A program made the position numbers and the translations under genes. DNA of 64,000 nucleotides. Origin: Arenicola marina (taxonomy: Eukaryota > Annelida > Polychaeta > Arenicolidae). Where the stretch lies: contig OZ025256.1 in the NCBI GenBank assembly GCA_964019135.1, positions 17,863,911 to 17,927,910 of the forward strand, given 5' to 3'. Every line of letters begins with the position of its first letter. Within the stretch, counting starts at the first letter, position 1. This document shows positions 23,501 through 38,500 of the stretch, in pieces. Under the pieces are notes generated by a model. That model saw only the letters and a list, made by a program, of their open reading frames with translations, was not told the DNA's origin and did not search any database.

Positions 23501-26500
23501 TCGCCCACACCAAAGAACCTCCGGGGACATTGACTGCTTTAGACGAAATATGACCCAGATTAGGTCGCCCAGACCAAGAAACCTCCGGGGACATTGACTG
23601 ATTTAGACGAAATATGACCCAGATTAGGTCGTCCAGACCAAGGAACCTCCCGGGACATTGACTGATTTAGACGAAATATGATCCAGATTAGGTCGCCCAG
23701 AGCCAAGAACCTCCGGGGGCATTGACTGATTGAGACGAAATATGACCCAGATTAAGTCGCCCAGACCAAGGAACCTCCGGGGACATTGACTGATTTAGAC
23801 GAAATATGACCCAGATTAGATCGTCCAGACCCAGGAACCTCCGGGGACCGTGACTGATTTAGACGAAATATGACCCAGATTAGGTCGCCCAGACCAAGGA
23901 ACCTCCGGGGACATTGACTGATTTAGACGAAATATGACCCAGATTAGGTCGCCCAGACCAGGGAACCTCCGGGGACATTGACTGATTTAGACGAAATATG
24001 ACCCAGATTAGGTCGCCCAGACCAAAGAACCTCCGGGGACATTGACTGATTTAGACGAAATATGACCCAGATTAGGTCGCCCACACCAAAGAACCTTCGG
24101 AGACATTGACTGCTTTAGACGAAATATGACCCAGATTAGGTCGCCCAGACCAAGAAACCTCCGGAGACATTGACTGATTTAGACGAAATATGACCCAGAT
24201 TAGGTCGCCCACACCAAAGAACCTTCGGAGACATTGACTGCTTTAGACGAAATATGACCCAGATTAGGTCGCCCAGACCAAGAAACCTCCGGAGACATTG
24301 ACTGATTTAGACGAAATATGACCCAGATTAGGTCGTCCAGACCAAGGAACCTCCGAGGACATTGACTGATTTAGACGAAATATGACCCAGATTAGGTCGC
24401 CCAGACCAAGGAACCTCCGGGGACATTGACTGATTTAGACGAAATATGACCCAGATTAGGTCGCCCAGACCAAAGAACCTCCGGGGACATTGACTGATTT
24501 AGACGAAATATGACCCAGATTAGGTCGCCCGCACCAAAGAACCTTCGGAGACATTGACTGCTTTAGACGAAATATGACCCAGATTAGGTCGCCCAGACCA
24601 AGAAACCTCCGGAGACATTGACTGATTTAGACGAAATATGACCCAGATTAGGTCGCCCACACCAAAGAACCTTCGGAGACATTGACTGCTTTAGACGAAA
24701 TATGACCCAGATTAGGTCGCCCAGACCAAGAAACCTCCGGAGACATTGACTGATTTAGACGAAATATGACCCAGATTAGGTCGTCCAGACCAAGGAACCT
24801 CCGAGGACATTGACTGATTTAGACGAAATATGACCCAGATTAGGTCGCCCAGAGCCAAGAACCTCCGGGGACATTGACTGATTGAGACGAAATATGACCC
24901 AGATTAAGTCGCCCAGACCAAGGAACCTCCGGGGACATTGACTGATTGAGACGAAATATGACCCAGATTAGGTCGCCCAGACCAAAGAACCTCCGGGGAC
25001 ATTGACTAATTTAGACGAAATATGACCCAGATTAGGTCGTCCAGACCAAAGAACCTAGGGGGACATTAACTGATTTAGACGAATTATGACCCAGATTAGG
25101 TCGCCCAGACCAAGGAACCTCCGGGGACATTGACTGATTTAGACGAAATATGACCCAGATTAGGTCGCCCAGACCAAGGAACCTCCGGGGACAGTGACTG
25201 ATTTAGACGAAATATGACCCAGATTAGGTCGCCCAGACCAAAGACCTCCGGGGACATTGACTGATTGAGACGAAATATGACCCAGATTAGGTCGCCCAGA
25301 CCAAAGAACCTCCGGGGACATTGACTGATTTAGACGAAATATGACCCAGATTAGGTCGCCCAGACCAAGGAACCTCCGGGGACATTGACTGATTTAGACG
25401 AAATATGACCCAGATTAGGTCGTCCAGACCAAGGAACTTCCCGGGACATTGACTGATTTAGACGAAATATGACCCAGATTAGGTCGTCCAGACCAAGGAA
25501 CCTCCGGGGACATTGACTGATTTAGAAGAAATATGACCCAGATTAGGTCGTCCAGACCAAGGAACCTCCGGGGACATTGACTGATTTAGACGAAATATGA
25601 CCCAGATTAGGTCGCCCAGACCAAAGAACCTCCGGGGACATTGATTGATTTAGACGAAATATGACCCAGATTAGGTCGTCCAGACCAAGGAACCTCCGGG
25701 GACATTGACTGATTTAGACGAAATATGACCCAGATTAGGTCGTCCAGACCAAGGAACCTCCGGGGACATTGACTGATTAAGACGAAATATGACCCAGATT
25801 AGGTCGTCCAGACCAAGGAACCTCCGGGGACATTGATTGATTTAGACGAAATATGACTCAGATTAGGTCGTCCAGACCAAGGAACCTCCGGGGACATTGA
25901 CTGATTTAGACGAAATATGACCCAGATTAGGTCGTCCAGACCAAGGAACCTCTGGGGACATTAACTGATTTAGACGAAATATGACCCAGATTAGGTCGTC
26001 CAGACCAAGGAACCTCCGGGGACATTGACTGATTTAGACGAAATATGACCCAGATTAGGTCGCCCAGACCAAGGAACCTCCGGGGACATTGACTGATTTA
26101 GACGAAATATGACCCAGATTAGGTCGCCCAGACCAAGGAACCTCCGGGGACATTGACTAATTTAGACGAAATATGACCCAGATTAGGTCGCTCGGACCAA
26201 GGAACCTCCGGCGACATTGACTGATTTAGACGAAATATGACCCAGATTAGGTCGTCCAGACCAGGGAACCTCCGGGGGCATTGACTGATTTAGACGAAAT
26301 ATGACCCAGATTAGGTCGCCCAGACCAAGGAACCTCCGGGGTCATTGACTGATTTAGACGAAATACGACCCAGATTAGGTCGCCCAGACCAAAGAACCTC
26401 CGGGGACATTGACTGATTTAGACGAAATATGACCCAGATTAGGTCGCCCAGACCAAGGAACCTCCGTTGACATTGACTGATTTAGACGAAATATGACCCA

Positions 26501-29500
26501 GATTAGGTCGCCCAGACCAAAGAACCTCCGGGGACATTGACTGATTTAGACGAAATATGACCCAGATTAGGTCGCCCAGACCAAAGAACCTCCGGGGACA
26601 TTGACTGATTTAGACGAAATATGACCCAGATTAGGTCGCCCAGACCAAGGAACCTCCGGGGACATTGACTGATTTAGAAGAAATATGACCCAGATTAGGT
26701 CGCCCAGACCAAGGAACCTCCGGGGACATTGACTGATTTAGACGAAATATGACCCAGATTAGGTCGCCCACACCAAAGAACCTCCGGGGACATTGACTGA
26801 TTTAGACGAAATATGACCCAGATTAGGTCGCCCACACCAAAGAACCTCCGGGGACATTGACTGCTTTAGACGAAATATGACCCAGATTAGGTCGCCCAGA
26901 CCAAGAAACCTCCGGGGACATTGACTGATTTAGACGAAATATGACCCAGATTAGGTCGTCCAGACCAAGGAACCTCCCGGGACATTGACTGATTTAGACG
27001 AAATATGATCCAGATTAGGTCGCCCAGAGCCAAGAACCTCCGGGGGCATTGACTGATTGAGACGAAATATGACCCAGATTAAGTCGCCCAGACCAAGGAA
27101 CCTCCGGGGACATTGACTGATTTAGACGAAATATGACCCAGATTAGATCGTCCAGACCCAGGAACCTCCGGGGACCGTGACTGATTTAGACGAAATATGA
27201 CCCAGATTAGGTCGCCCAGACCAAGGAACCTCCGGGGACATTGACTGATTTAGACGAAATATGACCCAGATTAGGTCGCCCAGACCAGGGAACCTCCGGG
27301 GACATTGACTGATTTAGACGAAATATGACCCAGATTAGGTCGCCCAGACCAAAGAACCTCCGGGGACATTGACTGATTTAGACGAAATATGACCCAGATT
27401 AGGTCGCCCACACCAAAGAACCTTCGGAGACATTGACTGCTTTAGACGAAATATGACCCAGATTAGGTCGCCCAGACCAAGAAACCTCCGGAGACATTGA
27501 CTGATTTAGACGAAATATGACCCAGATTAGGTCGCCCACACCAAAGAACCTTCGGAGACATTGACTGCTTTAGACGAAATATGACCCAGATTAGGTCGCC
27601 CAGACCAAGAAACCTCCGGAGACATTGACTGATTTAGACGAAATATGACCCAGATTAGGTCGTCCAGACCAAGGAACCTCCGAGGACATTGACTGATTTA
27701 GACGAAATATGACCCAGATTAGGTCGCCCAGACCAAGGAACCTCCGGGGACATTGACTGATTTAGACGAAATATGACCCAGATTAGGTCGCCCAGACCAA
27801 AGAACCTCCGGGGACATTGACTGATTTAGACGAAATATGACCCAGATTAGGTCGCCCGCACCAAAGAACCTTCGGAGACATTGACTGCTTTAGACGAAAT
27901 ATGACCCAGATTAGGTCGCCCAGACCAAGAAACCTCCGGAGACATTGACTGATTTAGACGAAATATGACCCAGATTAGGTCGCCCACACCAAAGAACCTT
28001 CGGAGACATTGACTGCTTTAGACGAAATATGACCCAGATTAGGTCGCCCAGACCAAGAAACCTCCGGAGACATTGACTGATTTAGACGAAATATGACCCA
28101 GATTAGGTCGTCCAGACCAAGGAACCTCCGAGGACATTGACTGATTTAGACGAAATATGACCCAGATTAGGTCGCCCAGAGCCAAGAACCTCCGGGGACA
28201 TTGACTGATTGAGACGAAATATGACCCAGATTAAGTCGCCCAGACCAAGGAACCTCCGGGGACATTGACTGATTGAGACGAAATATGACCCAGATTAGGT
28301 CGCCCAGACCAAAGAACCTCCGGGGACATTGACTAATTTAGACGAAATATGACCCAGATTAGGTCGTCCAGACCAAAGAACCTAGGGGGACATTAACTGA
28401 TTTAGACGAATTATGACCCAGATTAGGTCGCCCAGACCAAGGAACCTCCGGGGACATTGACTGATTTAGACGAAATATGACCCAGATTAGGTCGCCCAGA
28501 CCAAGGAACCTCCGGGGACAGTGACTGATTTAGACGAAATATGACCCAGATTAGGTCGCCCAGACCAAAGACCTCCGGGGACATTGACTGATTGAGACGA
28601 AATATGACCCAGATTAGGTCGCCCAGACCAAAGAACCTCCGGGGACATTGACTGATTTAGACGAAATATGACCCAGATCAGGTCGCCCAGACCAAGGAAC
28701 CTCCGGGGACATTGACTGATTTAGACGAAATATGACCCAGATTAGGTCGTCCAGACCAAGGAACTTCCCGGGACATTGACTGATTTAGACGAAATATGAC
28801 CCAGATTAGGTCGTCCAGACCAAGGAACCTCCGGGGACATTGACTGATTTAGAAGAAATATGACCCAGATTAGGTCGTCCAGACCAAGGAACCTCCGGGG
28901 ACATTGACTGATTTAGACGAAATATGACCCAGATTAGGTCGCCCAGACCAAAGAACCTCCGGGGACATTGATTGATTTAGACGAAATATGACCCAGATTA
29001 GGTCGTCCAGACCAAGGAACCTCCGGGGACATTGACTGATTTAGACGAAATATGACCCAGATTAGGTCGTCCAGACCAAGGAACCTCCGGGGACATTGAC
29101 TGATTAAGACGAAATATGACCCAGATTAGGTCGTCCAGACCAAGGAACCTCCGGGGACATTGATTGATTTAGACGAAATATGACTCAGATTAGGTCGTCC
29201 AGACCAAGGAACCTCCGGGGACATTGACTGATTTAGACGAAATATGACCCAGATTAGGTCGTCCAGACCAAGGAACCTCTGGGGACATTAACTGATTTAG
29301 ACGAAATATGACCCAGATTAGGTCGTCCAGACCAAGGAACCTCCGGGGACATTGACTGATTTAGACGAAATATGACCCAGATTAGGTCGCCCAGACCAAG
29401 GAACCTCCGGGGACATTGACTGATTTAGACGAAATATGACCCAGATTAGGTCGCCCAGACCAAGGAACCTCCGGGGACATTGACTAATTTAGACGAAATA

Positions 29501-32500
29501 TGACCCAGATTAGGTCGCTCGGACCAAGGAACCTCCGGCGACATTGACTGATTTAGACGAAATATGACCCAGATTAGGTCGTCCAGACCAGGGAACCTCC
29601 GGGGGCATTGACTGATTTAGACGAAATATGACCCAGATTAGGTCGCCCAGACCAAGGAACCTCCGGGGTCATTGACTGATTTAGACGAAATACGACCCAG
29701 ATTAGGTGGCCCAGACCAAAGAACCTCCGGGGACATTGACTGATTGAGACGAAATATGACCCAGATTAGGTCGCCCAGACCAAAGAACCTCCGGGGACAT
29801 TGACTGATTTAGACGAAATATGACCCAGATTAGGTCGTCCAGACCAAAGAACCTAGGGGGACATTAACTGATTTAGACGAATTATGACCCAGATTAGGTC
29901 GCCCAGACCAAGGAACCTCCGGGGACATTGACTGATTTAGACGAAATATGACCCAGATTAGGTCGCCCAGACCAAGGAACCTCCGGGGACAGTGACTGAT
30001 TTAGACGAAATATGACCCAGATTAGGTCGCCCAGACAAAGAACCTCCGGGGACATTGACTGATTGAGACGAAATATGACCCAGATTAGGTCGCCCAGACC
30101 AAAGAACCTCCGGGGACATTGACTGATTTAGACGAAATATGACCCAGATTAGGTCGCCCAGACCAAGGAACCTCCGGGGACATTGACTGATTTAGACGAA
30201 ATATGACCCAGATTAGGTCGTCCAGACCAAGGAACTTCCCGGGACATTGACTGATTTAGACGAAATATGACCCAGATTAGGTCGTCCAGACCAAGGAACC
30301 TCCGAGGACATTGACTGATTTAGACGAAATATGACCCAGATTAGGTCGCCCAGACCAAGGAACCTCCGGGGACATTGACTGATTTAGACGAAATATGACC
30401 CAGATTAGGTCGCCCACACCAAAGAACCTTCGGAGACATTGACTGCTTTAGACGAAATATGACCCAGATTAGGTCGCCCAGACCAAGAAACCTCCGGAGA
30501 CATTGACTGATTTAGACGAAATATGACCCAGATTAGGTCGCCCACACCAAAGAACCTTCGGAGACATTGACTGCTTTAGACGAAATATGACCCAGATTAG
30601 GTCGCCCAGACCAAGAAACCTCCGGAGACATTGACTGATTTAGACGAAATATGACCCAGATTAGGTCGTCCAGACCAAGGAACCTCCGAGGACATTGACT
30701 GATTTAGACGAAATATGACCCAGATTATGTCGCCCAGAGCCAAGAACCTCCGGGGACATTGACTGATTGAGACGAAATATGACCCAGATTAAGTCGCCCA
30801 GACCAAGGAACCTCCGGGGATATTGACTGATTTAGACGAAATATGATCCAGATTAGGTCGCCCAGACCAAGGAACCTCCGGGGACATTGACTGATTTAGA
30901 CGAAATATGACCCAGATTAGGTCGCCCAGACCAAAGAACCTCCGGGGACATTGACTGATTTAGACGAAATGTGACCCAGATTAGGTCGCCCAGACCAAAG
31001 AACCTCTGGGGACATTGACTGATTTAGACGAAATATGACCCAGATTAGGTCGCCCAGACCAAAGAACCTCCGGGGACATTGACTGATTGAGACGAAATAT
31101 GACCCAGATTAGGTCGTCCAGAGCAAGGAACCTCCGGGGACATGGACTGATTTAGACGAAATATGACCCAGACTAGGTCGCCCAGACCAAGGAACCTCCG
31201 GGGACATTGACTGATTTAGACGAAATATGACCCAGATTAGGTCGCCCAGACCAAGGAACCTCCGGGGACATTGATTGATTTAGACGAAATATGACTCAGA
31301 TTAGGTCGTCCAGACCAAGGAACCTCCGGGGACATTGACTGATTTAGACGAAATATGACCCAGATTAGGTCGTCCAGACCAAGGAACCTCTGGGGACATT
31401 AACTGATTTAGACGAAATATGACCCAGATTAGGTCGTCCAGACCAAGGAACCTCCGGGGACATTGACTGATTTAGACGAAATATGACCCAGATTAGGTCG
31501 CCCAGACCAAGGAACCTCCGGGGACATTGACTGATTTAGACGAAATATGACCCAGATTAGGTCGCCCAGACCAAGGAACCTCCGGGGACATTGACTAATT
31601 TAGACGAAATATGACCCAGATTAGGTCGCTCGGACCAAGGAACCTCCGGCGACATTGACTGATTTAGACGAAATATGACCCAGATTAGGTCGTCCAGACC
31701 AGGGAACCTCCGGGGGCATTGACTGATTTAGACGAAATATGACCCAGATTAGGTCGCCCAGACCAAGGAACCTCCGGGGACATTGACTGATTTAGACGAA
31801 ATACGACCCAGATTAGGTGGCCCAGACCAAAGAACCTCCGGGGACATTGACTGATTGAGACGAAATATGACCCAGATTAGGTCGCCCAGACCAAGGAACC
31901 TCCGGGGACATTGACTGATTTAGACGAAATATGACCCAGATTAGGTCGCCCAGACCAAAGAACCTCCGGGGACATTGACTGATTTAGACGAAATATGACC
32001 CAGATTAGGTCGCCCACACCAAAGAACCTCCGGGGACATTGACTGATTTAGACGAAATATGACCCAGATTAGGTCGCCCAGACCAAGGAACCTCCGGGGA
32101 CATTGACTGATTTAGACGAAATATGACCCAGATTAGGTCGCCCACACCAAAGAACCTCCGGGGACATTGACTGATTTAGACGAAATATGACCCAGATTAG
32201 GTCGCCCAGACCAAGGAACCTCCGGGGACATTGACTGATTGAGACGAAATATGACCCAGATTAGGTCGTCCAGATCAAGGAACCTCCGGAGACATTGACT
32301 GATTTAGACGAAATATGACCCAGATTAGGTCGCCCAGACCAAAGAACCTCCGGGGACATTGACTGATTTAGACGAAATATGACCCAGATTAGGTCGTCCA
32401 GACCAAGGAACCTAGGGGGACATTAACTGATTTAGACGAATTATGACCCAGATTAGGTCGCCCAGACCAAGGAACCTCCGGGGACATTGACTGATTTAGA

Positions 32501-35500
32501 CGAAATATGACCCAGATTAGGTCGCCCAGACCAAGGAACCTCCGGGGACAGTGACTGATTTAGACGAAATATGACCCAGATTAGGTCGCCCAGACCAAAG
32601 AACCTCCGGGGACATTGACTGATTGAGACGAAATATGACCCAGATTAGGTCGCCCAGACCAAAGAACCTCCGGGGACATTGACTGATTTAGACGAAATAT
32701 GACCCAGATTAGGTCGCCCAGACCAAGGAACCTCCGGGGACATTGACTGATTTAGACGAAATATGACCCAGATTAGGTCGTCCAGACCAAGGAACTTCCC
32801 GGGACATTGACTGATTTAGACGAAATATGACCCAGATTAGGTCGTCCAGACCAAGGAACCTCCGGGGACATTGACTGATTTAGAAGAAATATGACCCAGA
32901 TTAGGTCGTCCAGACCAAGGAACCTCCGGGGACATTGACTGATTTAGAAGAAATATGACCCAGATTAGGTCGCCCAGACCAAAGAACCTCCGGGGACATT
33001 GACTGATTTAGACGAAATATCACCCAGATTAGGTCGTCCAGACCAAGGAACCTAGGGGGACATTAACTGATTTAGACGAATTATGACCCAGATTAGGTCG
33101 CCCAGACCAAGGAACCTCCGGGGACATTGACTGATTTAGACGAAATATGACCCAGATTAGGTCGCCCAGACCAAGGAACCTCCGGGGACAGTGACTGATT
33201 TAGACGAAATATGACCCAGATTAGGTCGCCCAGACCAAAGAACCTCCGGGGACATTGACTGATTGAGACGAAATATGACCCAGATTAGGTCGCCCAGACC
33301 AAAGAACCTCCGGGGACATTGACTGATTTAGACGAAATATGACCCAGATTAGGTCGCCCAGACCAAGGAACCTCCGGGGACATTGACTGATTTAGACGAA
33401 ATATGACCCAGATTAGGTCGTCCAGACCAAGGAACTTCCCGGGACATTGACTGATTTAGACGAAATATGACCCAGATTAGGTCGTCCAGACCAAGGAACC
33501 TCCGGGGACATTGACTGATTTAGAAGAAATATGACCCAGATTAGGTCGTCCAGACCAAGGAACCTCCGGGGACATTGACTGATTTAGACGAAATATGACC
33601 CAGATTAGGTCGCCCAGACCAAGGAACCTCCGGGGACATTGATTGATTTAGACGAAATATGACCCAGATTAGGTCGTCCAGACCAAGGAACCTCCGGAAA
33701 CATTGACTGATTTAGACGAAATATGACCCAGATTAGGTCGTCCAGACCAAGGAACCTCCGGGGACATTGACTGATTAAGACGAAATATGACCCAGATTAG
33801 GTTGCCCAGACCAAGGAACCTCCGGGGACATTGACTGATCTAGACGAAATATGACCCAGATTAGGTCGCCCTTACTAAGAAACCCCCGGGGACATTGACT
33901 GATTTAGACGAAATATGACCCAGATTAGGTCGCCCTGACCAAGGAACCCCCGGGGACATTGACTGATTTAGACGAAATATGACCCAGATTAGGTCGCCCT
34001 GACCAAGGAACCCCCGGGGACATTGACTGATTTTGACGAAATATGACCCAGATTAGGTCGCCCAGACCAAAGAACCTCCGGGGACATTGACTGATTTAGA
34101 CGAAATATGACCCAGATTAGGTCGCCTTGACCAAGGAACCCCCGGAGACATTGACTGATTTAGACGAAATATGACCCAGATTAGGTCGCCCAGACCAAAG
34201 AACCTCCGCGGACATTGACTGCTTTAGACGAAATATGACCCAGATTAGGTCGCCCAGACCAAGAAACCTCCGGAGACATTGACTGATTTAGACGAAATAT
34301 GACCCAGATTAGGTCGCCCACACCAAAGAACCTTCGGAGACATTGACTGCTTTAGACGAAATATGACCCAGATTAGGTCGCCCAGACCAAGAAACCTCCG
34401 GAGACATTGACTGATTTAGACGAAATATGACCCAGATTAGGTCGTCCAGACCAAGGAACCTCCGAGGACATTGACTGAGTTAGACGAAATATGACCCAGA
34501 TTAGCTCGCCCAGACCAAGGAACCTCCGGGGACATTGACTGATTTAGACGAAATATGACCCAGATTAGGTCGCCCACACCAAAGAACCTCCGGAGACATT
34601 GACTGCTTTAGACGAAATATGACCCAGATTAGGTCGCCCAGACCAAGAAACCTCCGGAGACATTGACTGATTTAGACGAAATATGACCCAGATTAGGTCG
34701 CCCACACCAAAGAACCTTCGGAGACATTGACTGCTTTAGACGAAATATGACCCAGATTAGGTCGCCCAGACCAAGAAACCTCCGGAGACATTGACTGATT
34801 TAGACGAAATATGACCCAGATTAGGTCGTCCAGACCAAGGAACCTCCGAGGACATTGACTGATTTAGACGAAATATGACCCAGATTATGTCGCCCAGAGC
34901 CAAGAACCTCCGGGGACATTGACTGATTGAGACGAAATATGACCCAGATTAAGTCGCCCAGACCAAGGAACCTCCGGGGACATTGACTGATTTAGACGAA
35001 ATATGATCCAGATTAGGTCGCCCAGACCAAGGAACCTCCGGGGACATTGACTGATTTAGACGAAATATGACCCAGATTAGGTCGCCCAGACCAAAGAACC
35101 TCCGGGGACATTGACTGATTTAGACGAAATGTGACCCAGATTAGGTCGCCCAGACCAAAGAACCTCTGGGGACATTGACTGATTTAGACGAAATATGACC
35201 CAGATTAGGTCGCCCAGACCAAAGAACCTCCGGGGACATCGACTGATTGAGACGAAATATGACCCAGATTAGGTCGTCCAGAGCAAGGAACCTCCGGGGA
35301 CATGGACTGATGTAGACGAAATATGACCCAGACTAGGTCGCCCAGACCAAGGAACCTCCGGGGACATTGACTGATTTAGACGAAATATGACCCAGATTAG
35401 GTCGCCCAGACCAAGGAACCTCCGGGGACATTGATTGATTTAGACGAAATATGACTCAGATTAGGTCGTCCAGACCAAGGAACCTCCGGGGACATTGACT

Positions 35501-38500
35501 GATTTAGACGAAATATGACCCAGATTAGGTCGTCCAGACCAAGGAACCTCTGGGGACATTAACTGATTTAGACGAAATATGACCCAGATTAGGTCGTCCA
35601 GACCAAGGAACCTCCGGGGACATTGACTGATTTAGACGAAATATGACCCAGATTAGGTCGCCCAGACCAAGGAACCTCCGGGGACATTGACTGATTTAGA
35701 CGAAATATGACCCAGATTAGGTCGCCCAGACCAAGGAACCTCCGGGGACATTGACTAATTTAGACGAAATATGACCCAGATTAGGTCGCTCGGACCAAGG
35801 AACCTCCGGCGACATTGACTGATTTAGACGAAATATGACCCAGATTAGGTCGTCCAGACCAAGGAACCTCCGGGGGCATTGACTGATTTAGACGAAATAT
35901 GACCCAGATTAGGTCGCCCAGACCAAGGAACCTCCGGGGACATTGACTGATTTAGACGAAATACGACCCAGATTAGGTCGCCCAGACCAAAGAACCTCCG
36001 GGGACATTGACTGATTGAGACGAAATATGACCCAGATTAGGTCGCCCAGACCAAAGAACCTCCGGGGACATTGACTGATTTAGACGAAATATCACCCAGA
36101 TTAGGTCGTCCAGACCAAAGAACCTATGGGGACATTAACTGATTTAGACGAATTATGACCCAGATTAGGTCGCCCAGACCAAGGAACCTCCGGGGACATT
36201 GACTGATTTAGACGAAATATGACCCAGATTAGGTCGCCCAGACCAAGGAACCTCCGGGGACAGTGACTGATTTAGACGAAATATGACCCAGATTAGGTCG
36301 CCCAGACCAAAGAACCTCCGGAGACATTGACTGATTGAGACGAAATATGACCCAGATTAGGTCGCCCAGACCAAAGAACCTCCGGGGACATTGACTGATT
36401 TAGACGAAATATGACCCAGATTAGGTCGCCCAGACCAAGGAACCTCCGGGGACATTGACTGATTTAGACGAAATATGACCCAGATTAGGTCGTCCAGACC
36501 AAGGAACTTCCCGGGACATTGACTGATTTAGACGAAATATGACCCAGATTAGGTCGTCCAGACCAAGGAACCTCCGGGGACATTGACTGATTTAGAAGAA
36601 ATATGACCCAGATTAGGTCGTCCAGACCAAGGAACCTCCGGGGACATTGACTGATTTAGACGAAATATGACCCAGATTAGGTCGCCCAGACCAAGGAACC
36701 TCCGGGGACATTGATTGATTTAGACGAAATATGACCCAGATTAGGTCGTCCAGACCAAGGAACCTCCGGGGACATTGACTGATTTAGACGAAATATGACC
36801 CAGATTAGGTCGTCCAGACCAAGGAACCTCCGGGGACATTGACTGATTAAGACGAAATATGACCCAGATTAGGTTGCCCAGACCAAGGAACCTCCGGGGA
36901 CATTGACTGATTTAGACGAAATATGACCCAGATTAGGTCGCCCTTACTAAGAAACCCCCGGGGACATTGACTGATTTAGACGAAATATGACCCAGATTAG
37001 GTCGCCCTGACCAAGGAACCCCCGGGGACATTGACTGATTTAGACGAAATATGACCCAGATTAGGTCGCCCTGACCAAGGAACCCCCGGGGACATTGACT
37101 GATTTTGACGAAATATGACCCAGATTAGGTCGCCCAGACCAAAGAACCTCCGGGGACATTGACTGATTTAGACGAAATATGACCCAGATTAGGTCGCCTT
37201 GACCAAGGAACCCCCGGAGACATTGACTGATTTAGACGAAATATGACCCAGATTAGGTCGCCCAGACCAAAGAACCTCCGCGGACATTGACTGCTTTAGA
37301 CGAAATATGACCCAGATTAGGTCGCCCAGACCAAGAAACCTCCGGAGACATTGACTGATTTAGACGAAATATGACCCAGATTAGGTCGCCCACACCAAAG
37401 AACCTTCGGAGACATTGACTGCTTTAGACGAAATATGACCCAGATTAGGTCGCCCAGACCAAGAAACCTCCGGAGACATTGACTGATTTAGACGAAATAT
37501 GACCCAGATTAGGTCGTCCAGACCAAGGAACCTCCGAGGACATTGACTGATTTAGACGAAATATGACCCAGATTAGGTCGCCCAGACCAAGGAACCTCCG
37601 GGGACATTGACTGATTTAGACGAAATATGACCCAGATTAGGTCGCCCACACCAAAGAACCTTCGGAGACATTGACTGCTTTAGACGAAATATGACCCAGA
37701 TTAGGTCGCCCAGACCAAGAAACCTCCGGAGACATTGACTGATTTAGACGAAATATGACCCAGATTAGGTCGCCCACACCAAAGAACCTTCGGAGACATT
37801 GACTGCTTTAGACGAAATATGACCCAGATTAGGTCGCCCAGACCAAGAAACCTCCGGAGACATTGACTGATTTAGACGAAATATGACCCAGATTAGGTCG
37901 TCCAGACCAAGGAACCTCCGAGGACATTGACTGATTTAGACGAAATATGACCCAGATTATGTCGCCCAGAGCCAAGAACCTCCGGGGACATTGACTGATT
38001 GAGACGAAATATGACCCAGATTAAGTCGCCCAGACCAAGGAACCTCCGGGGACATTGACTGATTTAGACGAAATATGATCCAGATTAGGTCGCCCAGACC
38101 AAGGAACCTCCGGGGACATTGACTGATTTAGACGAAATATGACCCAGATTAGGTCGCCCAGACCAAAGAACCTCCGGGGACATTGACTGATTTAGACGAA
38201 ATGTGACCCAGATTAGGTCGCCCAGACCAAAGAACCTCTGGGGACATTGACTGATTTAGACGAAATATGACCCAGATTAGGTCGCCCAGACCAAAGAACC
38301 TCCGGGGACATTGACTGATTGAGACGAAATATGACCCAGATTAGGTCGTCCAGAGCAAGGAACCTCCGGGGACATGGACTGATTTAGACGAAATATGACC
38401 CAGATTAGGTCGCCCAGACCAAGGAACCTCCGGGGACATTGATTGATTTAGACGAAATATGACTCAGATTAGGTCGTCCAGACCAAGGAACCTCCGGGGA